A stretch of DNA of 21,606 nt from an uncultured Methylobacillus sp. (GTDB taxonomy: Bacteria > Pseudomonadota > Gammaproteobacteria > Burkholderiales > Methylophilaceae): contig CAMLME010000009.1 in assembly GCA_946481235.1 (NCBI GenBank), positions 1 to 21,606 of the forward strand, in the 5' to 3' direction. Under the pieces are notes generated by a model. The model had not been told where the DNA came from, searched no databases, and was given only the letters and a program-made list of their open reading frames with translations. A program made the position numbers and the translations under genes. Positions 8,282 through 16,374 of the stretch are shown here, piece after piece; the first letter of the stretch is position 1; every line of letters begins with the position of its first letter.

Positions 8282-9912
8282 GTCTGGGGAAAATACCTTG
8301 GGGGTTTGGTTTTATCGGGCTGAGCTCGAGCTCAGGCATCTTTCGCCATATCGTCGAGGCCGCGCCCAACGCCATCGTGCTGGTAGGCCACGACGGCAAG
8401 ATCGTGCTGGTCAACGCCCAGACCGAAAAACTGTTCGGCTACCCGCGCCGGGAGCTGATCGGCCAGCCCATCGAAATACTTGTTCCGGTGCGCTTCCGCT
8501 CTGCGCACCCGGGCTATCGCGACAGCTTCTTTTCACAACCCAGCGTTCGGGCAATGGGTGCCGGGCGTGATCTCTTCGGGCTGCACAAAAGTGGCCGGGA
8601 AATCCCCGTTGAAATTGGCCTCAACCCGATTCATGGCAGCGGCCAGCATCTGGTGCTGGCGAGCATCATCGACATCACCGAGCGCAAGCGTGCCGAGGAA
8701 CGCTTCCGGCGCGTCGTCGAATCGGCGCCGAACGCGATCATCCTGGTTGGGCAGGACGGCCGCATTACGCTGGTCAACGCCCAGACGGAAAAGCTATTCG
8801 GATATGGGCGCGATGAGCTGGTCGGCCAGCTGGTCGATATCCTGGTGCCGGAACGTTTTCGCGGCATGCATGGCGGCTATCGCTCTTCATTCTTTGCCAA
8901 CCCCAGTGTCCGGGCGATGGGTGCCGGGCGCGACCTGTACGGATTGCGGAAGGATGGCCGCGAGTTCCCGGTGGAGATCGGCCTCAACCCGATCCAGAGC
9001 GATGAAGGCGACCTGGTGCTGACCAGCGTGATCGACATCACCGAACGCAAGCGGGCAGAAGCCGGGATGAGCCGCCTGATGCAGGAGATGCAGGAAACCG
9101 TAAGCATACTGGCTGCTTCCACCAGCGATATTCTGGAAGCGGCCAGTCAGGTGGCGACGGGATCGAGCCAGACGGCAACATCCGTCAGTGAAACCACGGC
9201 CACGGTGGAGGAAGTCAAGCAGACTGCGCTGATGGCCGCAGACAAGGCCCGCAATGTATCGGAATCCGCGCAACGCACCGCGGATATCTCGAAGCACGGC
9301 AAGAAATCGGTCGAGGAATCGGTGGAAGCCATGCGGCATATCCAGAGCCAGATGGAGTCGGTGGCGGAAAGCATCGTCCGGCTCTCGGAGCAGAGCCAGG
9401 CCATCGGCGAAATCATCGCCACCGTCAACGACCTGGCCGAGCAGTCCAACCTGCTGGCGGTCAATGCCGCCATCGAAGCGGCCAAGGCCGGTGAGCAAGG
9501 CAAAGGCTTCGCCGTGGTGGCGCAGGAAGTGAAAAGCCTGGCCGGTCAATCCAAGCAGGCTACCACCCAGGTACGCGCGATCCTGGGAGAAATCCAGAAG
9601 GCGACCAACGCTGCCGTCATGGCTACCGAACAAGGCAGCAAGGCCGTGGAATCCGGCGTACGGCTTTCCGGCGACGTGGGACAGTCGATCAACGTGCTGG
9701 CGGAAAGCATAGAAGAAGCCGCGCGTGCGGCGACCCAGATCGCGGTATCGGCGCAGCAGCAACTGATCGGCATGGATCAGGCAGTCGGCGCGATCAAGGG
9801 CATCAGTCTGGCCAGTCAGCAGAACGTGGATAGCGCCGGGCAGGCCAAAACCGCGGCACAAAACCTGCATGCACTTGGGCTCAAGCTGAAGCAGATGATG
9901 GAACGAAGTTAG
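8275..9912 (+). CDS. Soluble methyl-accepting chemotaxis protein with tandem PAS domains
   Basis: This is a 545-residue receptor with no transmembrane helix, so it should be cytoplasmic. It has two PAS domains in tandem (about 20-140 and 141-262), each opening with FR(H/R)(I/V)VE(A/S)APNAI and ending DITERKRAE, then the MCP hairpin (about 270-545) with tip [23 protein letters not shown] domains commonly hold heme, flavin or small ligands and sense redox, oxygen or energy state; I see no diagnostic cofactor residue, so the signal is unknown. GGAGA at 8266-8270 supports the ATG at 8275, which overlaps the previous gene by seven bases. The C-terminus (KQMMERS) lacks a pentapeptide. It is followed after eight bases by cheA, so it is the receptor closest to the kinase gene. 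Confidence 0.93.
   Translation: MLSLGKIPWGFGFIGLSSSSGIFRHIVEAAPNAIVLVGHDGKIVLVNAQTEKLFGYPRRELIGQPIEILVPVRFRSAHPGYRDSFFSQPSVRAMGAGRDLFGLHKSGREIPVEIGLNPIHGSGQHLVLASIIDITERKRAEERFRRVVESAPNAIILVGQDGRITLVNAQTEKLFGYGRDELVGQLVDILVPERFRGMHGGYRSSFFANPSVRAMGAGRDLYGLRKDGREFPVEIGLNPIQSDEGDLVLTSVIDITERKRAEAGMSRLMQEMQETVSILAASTSDILEAASQVATGSSQTATSVSETTATVEEVKQTALMAADKARNVSESAQRTADISKHGKKSVEESVEAMRHIQSQMESVAESIVRLSEQSQAIGEIIATVNDLAEQSNLLAVNAAIEAAKAGEQGKGFAVVAQEVKSLAGQSKQATTQVRAILGEIQKATNAAVMATEQGSKAVESGVRLSGDVGQSINVLAESIEEAARAATQIAVSAQQQLIGMDQAVGAIKGISLASQQNVDSAGQAKTAAQNLHALGLKLKQMMERS
8341..9066 (+). repeat. Tandem duplication of a 363-base PAS-encoding unit
   Basis: Two consecutive units, 8341-8703 and 8704-9066, encode near-copies of the same PAS domain with exactly 121 residues between equivalent phenylalanines. 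Shared blocks include [29 protein letters not shown] and DITERKRAE. The nucleotide sequences have diverged visibly more than the protein sequences, so the duplication is not very recent. Confidence 0.85.
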
Positions 9913-9920
9913 GGATCGGT

Positions 9921-12113
9921 ATGGCAGATAACGACAAGGAGTTTCTCAAGCGACTGCTGAAAACCTTCCGGCTGGAAGCGAAGGAGCATATCGACGCGCT
10001 GTTCAGCGGGATTGCGGAGCTGGAACGCCAGCCGGATGCAGACCGCAGCGCCACGCTTGTGGAGCAGATCTTCCGCGAGGCACACAGCCTGAAAGGTGCG
10101 GCACGCTCGGTCAATCAGGAGTCCATCGAAAGTATCTGCCAGTCCCTGGAAACCACATTCTCCGCAATGAAACGCCACGAGACCGCGATGTCGCCAGAGT
10201 TGTTCGACAGCCTGCTGCTGACCTTGAACCAGTTGAGCGCATTGCTGGGCGAATCGGATACCGCCCAACCTCCAGGAGAGCCGGACCCCAGTGCGCCGAC
10301 AACGGAAACCGCCACCCCGCGCGCACCGTTGCCCAGGACTGCGTTTGGCATCGGCGAGAAATCGCCGCTGGCAAACACGGTCCGCATCTCGACCGACAAA
10401 CTGGACTCCATCTTCCTTCAGGCGGAAGAAATGCTGGCCGCCAAGCTGCTGGGGCAGCAACGGCGGCAGGAGCTGGCAGCGATGCAGACGATGGCCGCCA
10501 ACTGGCACAAGGAGTGGTCAAATTTCAGCAGCGTTTCCTCCGACCTCCATCACGCATTGGCGGAACAGCCGCAACTGCAGGAACTGATGGAACAGAACGT
10601 GATTCTGATCAAGAGCCTGAATCATCAGCTCAATGCCATCGCAAAATCCACCGAACAGGACCAGCGCATGATCGGCCGCATGGTGGACGATCTCCTGGAA
10701 GACACGAAAAAAGCCTTGATGCTGCCTTTTTCGACCCTGCTGGAACTCTTCCCGCGTCTGGTGCGCGATCTCGCCAGGGACCATAACAAGGACATCGAAC
10801 TGGCCATTCAGGGAGAGGATCTCGAAATCGACCGCCGGATACTGGAGGCGATCAAGGACCCCTTGATCCATATGGTCAGGAACTGCATCGACCATGGTAT
10901 CGAATTACCCGAGGTGCGCACTGGACAACAAAAACCCGGACGCGGAAAGATCGTCATCGCGATCCAGCCGAGAACCGGAAGTCGCGTAGAAATCATGGTG
11001 TCAGACGACGGCAGCGGTATCGACACGGAAAAGATAAAGAACCACGCCGAACGGCTCGGTCTGCTCAGCAGGGAAGAAGCTTCCGGCATGGGGCACGAAG
11101 CCGTCATGGACCTGATCTACCATTCCGGCTTATCCACCAGCCCTATCATTACCGAAATTTCCGGCCGGGGGCTGGGCCTCGCCATCGTGCGCGAGAAGAT
11201 CGACCAGTTGGGCGGCTCCGTCACCGTGACCACGCACCCCGGGGTCGGCACCAGCTTCCGCATCCTGCTGCCGCTGACGCTCGCGACCTATCGCGGCATC
11301 ACGGTACGGGTAGGCGATCAGATTTTCGTGCTGCCTACCAGCCACGTCGAACAAACCGCCCGAATCCTGCGGACTGACATCCTGACGGTTGAAAACCGGG
11401 AAACGATACGCCTGAATAACGCCACATTTTCCTTGGTACGCATGGGTGACATCCTGGAGATTCCGCACACCGAGGGCCCGACCGACCCGTTCATCCAGAT
11501 CGCCTTGCTTACGGCCAGCGGCAAGCATATCGCCTTTGTCGTGGACGAAGTGGTCAATGAGCAGGAGGTACTGGTCAAGAGTCTGGGCAAGCAGCTTACC
11601 CGCGTCCGCAATATCGCCGCAGCCACCATACTCGGCACGGGCAAGGCCGTGCCCATCCTGAACGTCTCCGACCTGATGAAATCGGCCTTGCACGCACCGG
11701 CGGGAAAGGCCGCAGGAGTTGCCGCCAGCCCGCAGGAAAGTCCGCAGCAGCAAAAGCACGTGTTGGTGGTGGAGGATTCGATCACCGCCCGCAGTCTGAT
11801 CAAGGGCATCCTGGAACTGGCGGGCTACAAGGTCAGCACCGCGGTGGATGGCGTCGACGGTTACACGCAGGTACGCAGCGGCGGCTTCGACATCGTGGTA
11901 TCCGACGTCGAAATGCCGCGCATGGATGGATTCGACCTGACCGCGAAAATACGCGCCGACCAGAAGCTGGCGGACCTGCCGGTCGTCCTTGTCACCGCAC
12001 TGGAGTCGCGCGAAGACCGCGAGCGCGGCATCGACGTCGGTGCCGATGCCTATATTGTCAAACGCAGTTTCGAGCAGAGCAACCTGCTCGAAATCATCGG
12101 CCGTCTGATCTAG
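9921..12113 (+). CDS. cheA: CheA-type chemotaxis histidine kinase with C-terminal receiver (WspE-like)
   Basis: This is a 730-residue CheA-class kinase, the central phosphodonor of the receptor array. An HPt (P1) domain at the N-terminus carries the phosphoacceptor H55 in REAHSLKGAA. A linker of about 100 residues and a helical dimerisation segment follow, without a clear P2 domain. The ATPase domain has the N-box HMVRNCIDHG (N321), G1 DDGSGID (362-368) and G2 GRGLGLAI (415-422). The P5 CheW-like domain covers about 450-590 (LPLTLATYRGITVRVG onward). A receiver at about 613-730 has VVEDS and phosphoacceptor D662 in VSDVEMPRMDGF; the usual conserved Lys appears in YIVKRSF. This Hpt-ATPase-CheW-REC order matches WspE and other hybrid CheAs rather than the enteric form. 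Eight bases separate it from the previous stop, with AGGGATCGG as likely ribosome site. cheB follows. Confidence 0.95.
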   Translation: MADNDKEFLKRLLKTFRLEAKEHIDALFSGIAELERQPDADRSATLVEQIFREAHSLKGAARSVNQESIESICQSLETTFSAMKRHETAMSPELFDSLLLTLNQLSALLGESDTAQPPGEPDPSAPTTETATPRAPLPRTAFGIGEKSPLANTVRISTDKLDSIFLQAEEMLAAKLLGQQRRQELAAMQTMAANWHKEWSNFSSVSSDLHHALAEQPQLQELMEQNVILIKSLNHQLNAIAKSTEQDQRMIGRMVDDLLEDTKKALMLPFSTLLELFPRLVRDLARDHNKDIELAIQGEDLEIDRRILEAIKDPLIHMVRNCIDHGIELPEVRTGQQKPGRGKIVIAIQPRTGSRVEIMVSDDGSGIDTEKIKNHAERLGLLSREEASGMGHEAVMDLIYHSGLSTSPIITEISGRGLGLAIVREKIDQLGGSVTVTTHPGVGTSFRILLPLTLATYRGITVRVGDQIFVLPTSHVEQTARILRTDILTVENRETIRLNNATFSLVRMGDILEIPHTEGPTDPFIQIALLTASGKHIAFVVDEVVNEQEVLVKSLGKQLTRVRNIAAATILGTGKAVPILNVSDLMKSALHAPAGKAAGVAASPQESPQQQKHVLVVEDSITARSLIKGILELAGYKVSTAVDGVDGYTQVRSGGFDIVVSDVEMPRMDGFDLTAKIRADQKLADLPVVLVTALESREDRERGIDVGADAYIVKRSFEQSNLLEIIGRLI

Positions 12114-12162
12114 GGCCGCCCGATGAAAAAACCGCCCTACTTTCAATCCCGGCAGGTACACG

Positions 12163-13260
12163 ATGCCAGATAACGCAAAACTCGCTCCGGGCAAACGCTC
12201 CCCGATCCGCCTGCTGGTGGTCGAGGATTCGCCAGCCGTACGGGAATTCCTGCTGTACCTGTTCGCTTCGGACCAGGAAATCCAGGTCATCGGCACCGCC
12301 AGCAATGGCGAGGAGGCGCTGGAGGCGGTCAAGGACAAGCAGCCGGATGTCATCACCATGGATTTGCACATGCCGAAAATGGACGGCTATGCGGCCACGC
12401 GCGCCATCATGGAAAACACGCCGACGCCCATCGTGATCGTGACCGGGAGCTCATCGACCGATGAAATGTCCACCACGCTCTCCGCGCTGGAAGCGGGTGC
12501 GCTGGCGGTCACGAAGCGGCCGACCGGAGTCGGCCATCCCGACCATGCCGCGACGGCGCGGGAGCTGATCCAGACGGTTAAACTGATGTCCGAGATCAAG
12601 GTCGTCAAGCGCTGGGCGAAACACAAGGTGCCGACGGCCACGCCAAGCGACACTGCCATGCCCGAGATGGTGCCCCCGGCCTCTTCCTCGCACAAGCATG
12701 TCCGGCTCGTCGCCATCGGCTCTTCCACCGGCGGGCCGCTGGTCTTGCAACAGCTGCTGAAGCGCCTTCCCAAGGACTTTCCGCTGCCCATCATCATCGT
12801 TCAGCACATTGCCCAGGGATTTACCGAAGGCTTCGTGCAATGGCTGACCGAAGCCAGTGGTTTTCCTGTCCGTTTGGCCGTTCACGGACAGGTAATGATG
12901 CCAGGGCATGCTTACGTCGTACCCAACGGCTTTCAGGCGAGTATTGACCCTTATGCCCGCATCACGCTCAAAAAAGATGCACCCGAAAACGGGCATTGCC
13001 CGTCGGTTTCCTGTCTTTTCCGTTCGGTGGCACATGCTTACGGCGCGAGTGCAGTGGGCGTCCTGCTGACCGGCATGGGCAAGGATGGCGCGGCGGAACT
13101 GGGGCTGATGCGTGCCAATGGCGCGCTCACCATTGCCCAGGACAAGGAAAGCTCTGTGGTGCACGGCATGCCGGGCGAAGCTATCGCGCTGGGCGCTGCC
13201 GCTTACGTACTGGGGCCGGACAAGATCGCGTCGGCTCTGATCAGCGTAGTGAGGTCATAA
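12163..13260 (+). CDS. cheB: Chemotaxis response regulator protein-glutamate methylesterase CheB
   Basis: This is a 365-residue methylesterase/deamidase that resets receptor methylation when phosphorylated by CheA. The N-terminal receiver (about 15-135) has VVEDS and phosphoacceptor D67 in TMDLHMPKMDG. A linker rich in P, S and T leads to the catalytic domain (about 180-360). The catalytic triad is visible: S188 in GSSTGGP, H215 in IVQHI and D308 in GMGKDGA. Length is normal for the family. The ATG at 12163 lies 49 bases after cheA, behind a GGCAGGT that could serve as ribosome site. The matching methyltransferase CheR is not in this window and may lie upstream of the truncated cheW. None of the four local MCPs shows the terminal pentapeptide used to recruit CheB or CheR in enterics. 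Confidence 0.95.
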   Translation: MPDNAKLAPGKRSPIRLLVVEDSPAVREFLLYLFASDQEIQVIGTASNGEEALEAVKDKQPDVITMDLHMPKMDGYAATRAIMENTPTPIVIVTGSSSTDEMSTTLSALEAGALAVTKRPTGVGHPDHAATARELIQTVKLMSEIKVVKRWAKHKVPTATPSDTAMPEMVPPASSSHKHVRLVAIGSSTGGPLVLQQLLKRLPKDFPLPIIIVQHIAQGFTEGFVQWLTEASGFPVRLAVHGQVMMPGHAYVVPNGFQASIDPYARITLKKDAPENGHCPSVSCLFRSVAHAYGASAVGVLLTGMGKDGAAELGLMRANGALTIAQDKESSVVHGMPGEAIALGAAAYVLGPDKIASALISVVRS

Positions 13261-13270
13261 GGGGAATCCC

Positions 13271-15976
13271 ATGACGGAAAAAAACAAACAGGTCAAAAGC
13301 CGCCCGCCTGTGCGCATACTGATTGCCGAGGACAGCCCGACACAGGCAGAACATCTCCAGTACCTGCTGGAGCGCAACAACTTCCAGGTGGCAGTGGCGT
13401 TCAACGGCAAGCAGGCGCTGGGGCTGCTCGACGACATCAACCCCGATCTCGTGATCAGCGACATCGTGATGCCGGAGATGAGCGGCTACGAGCTCTGCAC
13501 GGCCATCCGCGAGGATCCGCGTCATGCCCACCTGCCGCTGATCCTGGTGACCTCGCTCACCGATGTACAGGACGTGCTGAAAGGGCTGGAGTGCGGCGCG
13601 GACAATTTCATACGCAAGCCATACGACGAAAAATACCTGCTGGCCCGCATCGATTACCTGCTGATGAACCGCCAGATGCGGCAAAACCAGAAGATGCAAA
13701 TGGGCATGGAAATCTACTTGTCCGGCCACAAGCATTTCGTGAATGCCGAGCGGCAACAAATTCTCGATCTCTTGATCTCCACCTTTGAAGAAGCCGTGCG
13801 CGTCAAGGAGGACCTCGAGGTGCGGCAGCAGGAGCTGATCCATGCCGCGCTCTACGAACGCACGCACGGCGAAGTACTGAGGTTGTTCAATTCCACCCTG
13901 GAGCGCGATGAACTCCTGCGCGGCATGCTGGGAATCCTGGGAAGGAATGCCGCTTTCCCGGTTTCCGCAGTCTACGGTTTCGACGAATGGAACGGCATAT
14001 ACCGTCAGGAAGCCAGCCACACTGCCGCGACTGCCTCCATAGAGCTGAAGTTGAGCGAGGAATTAATCCGCAACGTGGCACGCGACCACCAAACTACCGT
14101 ACTCAGGGATTTCAGCGCGCATGCGATCTTTCCCTCGGAGGCGGCCACGATGGCGTTCACCCCCGCCTGCATCGTCCTGTGTCCCGCCATCTATCTGAAC
14201 AAGTTGCTGGCGATTGTCGTGGTCGTTTCAAGCCGCACGCTTGGCGACCGCGACCAGTCTTTCCTCGAGCGCATCTGCGCCCAGCTCGGCGTAGCCCTGC
14301 ATAACGTGCAGCAATACGACGACCTCAAGCTGCTGGCCGGCCAGTTGCGCCTGCGCAGCGAGGAAATCAGTCGGCAGAACATGCAACTGGAAGAGGCCAG
14401 TCGCATGAAGTCGGAGTTCCTCGCCAACATGTCGCATGAGCTGCGTACGCCGCTCAACGCCATCATCGGGTTCTCGGAGGTGATGCGCGACGGCCTGGTC
14501 GGGCCGATGACCGAGCAGCAAAAGGAATACGTTTCGGATATTTTCGATAGCGGCCAGCACCTGCTGTACCTGATCAACGACGTGCTCGACCTGTCCAAGA
14601 TCGAGGCCGGGAAAATGGTGCTGGAGGGCGAGCAGACCGCCATCGCGCAACTGCTGCATAACTGCCTGTCCATCATTCGCGAAAAAGCGATGGCGCACCG
14701 CATCCAGCTCAGCATCGATGCACCGGACACGCTGGGCACGTCATGGCTGGACCCGCGCAAAGTGAAGCAGATCGTCTACAACCTGCTATCGAATGCCGTC
14801 AAGTTCACGCCGGAGAACGGCAAGGTTGCCTTGTCCGCCCGCGTCGTCGCACGGCAGGATGTCCTCTGCCGCATGGAAAAACGGCCGGAAATGCACACCC
14901 AGCTGACTGCCGACGCGGCTGAATATCTCGAAATATCCGTCACCGACACCGGCATCGGCATTGCCTATCCGGATATGACGCGCCTGTTCCAGCCTTTCGT
15001 ACAGCTCGACAGCTCGCTGTCGCGCCGTTTCGACGGCACCGGGCTGGGGCTGGTCATGGTCAAGAAGCTGGCCGAATTGCATGGCGGTGCAGTTGCCGTT
15101 GCCAGCATTCCGGACAAGGGCAGCACCTTCACCGTGTGGCTGCCATACCACAGCGATCCGGCATCGCATGTGCCCGCTGATGCCATGGCCGGCGGGCAAG
15201 CCCCGGGACAATCGTTGAACACCTCGCCGCTGGTGCTGATCGTGGAGGACGAATATCGGGCAGCAGACCTGATCCGGTTGCAACTCGAAAAGGAAGGCTG
15301 CCGTACTGTGTGCGCCCCGACGGCGGAAATCGCCTTGAATATGCTGCACGAAGGCTGCAGCCCCGACCTCATCACCCTCGATATCCTGTTGCCGGGTATG
15401 GACGGCTGGGACTTTCTCGCCCGCCTCAAAAAAGAGTCGGTGCACGCACATATCCCGGTCGTCATCATTTCGATAGTCGCGGACGGCAGCAAGGGTTTGT
15501 CCCTGGGAGCCTCCTCCGTGCTGCAAAAACCCGTTTCCGCCGACGAACTCGCGCTCGCCCTTGCCGACCTGGGATTTGTCCAACCCTCTGGCGCCGCCAC
15601 AGTGCTGGTGATCGACGACGACCCCAGGGCGGTCGAGATCATTTCCACCTATCTGGAAAAAGCGGGGTATACGGTATTGCGGGCCTATGGCGGCGAGGAA
15701 GGCCTGCAGGTTGCGCAATCGCACCAGCCGGAGCTGATCATCCTGGACTTGATGATGCCGGGGATCGGTGGGTTCGAAATTGTGGACACATTGAAATCCG
15801 CGCCGAAAACCGCCCAGATCCCCATCATCGTATTGACCGCAAAATACCTTTCTCCTGACGACCGCAAGGCATTGAATGGCCACGTCCTGCAGATCGTGGA
15901 GAAAGCGCAGTTCAACCACGGCAATTTCATCAGCGAGGTCCATCGGGCACTTGGGAAAAAATGGCAAAAATCCTGA
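13271..15976 (+). CDS. Hybrid histidine kinase, REC-GAF-HisKA-HATPase-REC-REC
   Basis: This is a 901-residue soluble hybrid kinase with no membrane segment. The N-terminal receiver (about 15-135) has phosphoacceptor D64 in SDIVMPEMSG. After a helical connector, a GAF-like region spans about 205-360. The kinase core has H389 in MSHELRTPLNAIIGFSEVM, the N-box NLLSNAVKFTP (N508), G1 DTGIGI (D559) and G2 DGTGLGL (588-594). Two further receivers follow, with D704 (LDILLPGMDGWD) and D826 (LDLMMPGIGGFE). The REC-first layout suggests the kinase receives a phosphoryl input, plausibly from the neighbouring CheA, before firing its own core; that is inference. GGGG at 13261-13264 precedes the ATG, ten bases after cheB. 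The last 16 bases overlap the next receiver gene, indicating coupled translation. No separate HPt protein is encoded nearby. Confidence 0.93.
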   Translation: MTEKNKQVKSRPPVRILIAEDSPTQAEHLQYLLERNNFQVAVAFNGKQALGLLDDINPDLVISDIVMPEMSGYELCTAIREDPRHAHLPLILVTSLTDVQDVLKGLECGADNFIRKPYDEKYLLARIDYLLMNRQMRQNQKMQMGMEIYLSGHKHFVNAERQQILDLLISTFEEAVRVKEDLEVRQQELIHAALYERTHGEVLRLFNSTLERDELLRGMLGILGRNAAFPVSAVYGFDEWNGIYRQEASHTAATASIELKLSEELIRNVARDHQTTVLRDFSAHAIFPSEAATMAFTPACIVLCPAIYLNKLLAIVVVVSSRTLGDRDQSFLERICAQLGVALHNVQQYDDLKLLAGQLRLRSEEISRQNMQLEEASRMKSEFLANMSHELRTPLNAIIGFSEVMRDGLVGPMTEQQKEYVSDIFDSGQHLLYLINDVLDLSKIEAGKMVLEGEQTAIAQLLHNCLSIIREKAMAHRIQLSIDAPDTLGTSWLDPRKVKQIVYNLLSNAVKFTPENGKVALSARVVARQDVLCRMEKRPEMHTQLTADAAEYLEISVTDTGIGIAYPDMTRLFQPFVQLDSSLSRRFDGTGLGLVMVKKLAELHGGAVAVASIPDKGSTFTVWLPYHSDPASHVPADAMAGGQAPGQSLNTSPLVLIVEDEYRAADLIRLQLEKEGCRTVCAPTAEIALNMLHEGCSPDLITLDILLPGMDGWDFLARLKKESVHAHIPVVIISIVADGSKGLSLGASSVLQKPVSADELALALADLGFVQPSGAATVLVIDDDPRAVEIISTYLEKAGYTVLRAYGGEEGLQVAQSHQPELIILDLMMPGIGGFEIVDTLKSAPKTAQIPIIVLTAKYLSPDDRKALNGHVLQIVEKAQFNHGNFISEVHRALGKKWQKS

Positions 15977-16374
15977 TCATTGAAGATAACGTGCAGAACA
16001 TGAAGCTCGCCGCTTTTCTGCTGAACAGCGCGGGCCATACCGTCATTCAGGCCAATCACGCGCTGGGTGGTATTGCAATCGCGCAGCAGCACCTGCCGGA
16101 CCTGATCCTGATGGATATTCAACTGCCCGGCATGGACGGCCTGACCGCGACCCGGATCCTGAAAAGCGATGCCGCCACCCGCGACATCAAGGTCTACGCG
16201 TTGACCGCGTTCGCCATGAAGGGCGATGAGGAAAAAGTTTTTGCGGCAGGTTGCGACGGCTATATCGCCAAGCCTATCCGCTACCAGGCTTTCCTGGAAA
16301 CGGTTATGTCGGCGCTTGCGGAAGTCGCAACACCCCAAAAAAAAGAACGAGGTAACAATGAGCGCAATCCGTAA
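15961..16374 (+). CDS. Single-domain response regulator (DivK/CheY-like)
   Basis: This is a 137-residue stand-alone receiver. It has the acidic pair in ILIIEDNVQNMKLA, phosphoacceptor D52 in LMDIQLPGMDG, the conserved Thr in VYALTAFAM and Lys in GYIAKPIRY. The EDNxxNxxL opening and MDIQLPGMDG are typical of DivK-like phosphorelay receivers rather than flagellar-motor CheY, but that distinction is a judgement. It begins inside the end of the hybrid kinase gene, a 16-base overlap in another frame, and its own last 17 bases overlap the GGDEF-EAL gene. This chain of overlaps implies that kinase, receiver and c-di-GMP enzyme are made together. The last dozen residues are polar and probably disordered. 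Confidence 0.93.
   Translation: MAKILIIEDNVQNMKLAAFLLNSAGHTVIQANHALGGIAIAQQHLPDLILMDIQLPGMDGLTATRILKSDAATRDIKVYALTAFAMKGDEEKVFAAGCDGYIAKPIRYQAFLETVMSALAEVATPQKKERGNNERNP
16349..16352 (+). promoter_or_regulatory. Shine-Dalgarno GAGG that decides the GGDEF-EAL start
   Basis: GAGG stands five bases before ATG 16358. The same frame is open back to an ATG at 16226, but that extension of 44 codons lies wholly inside the receiver gene, is Arg/Ser/Lys-rich and matches no domain. The later start is therefore preferred. Confidence 0.6.

Noticed and set aside
11130..12371. Antisense open frame of 413 codons across cheA and cheB
   Set aside because: It lies wholly opposite well-supported sense genes, spans the junction between them, and has no recognisable domain.
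14786..15967. Antisense open frame of 393 codons opposite the hybrid kinase
   Set aside because: It is a codon-bias shadow of the kinase and receiver domains, with no family features.
16226..16357. 44-codon upstream extension of the GGDEF-EAL gene
   Set aside because: It overlaps the receiver gene in another frame and is basic low-information sequence; a good ribosome site supports the ATG at 16358.
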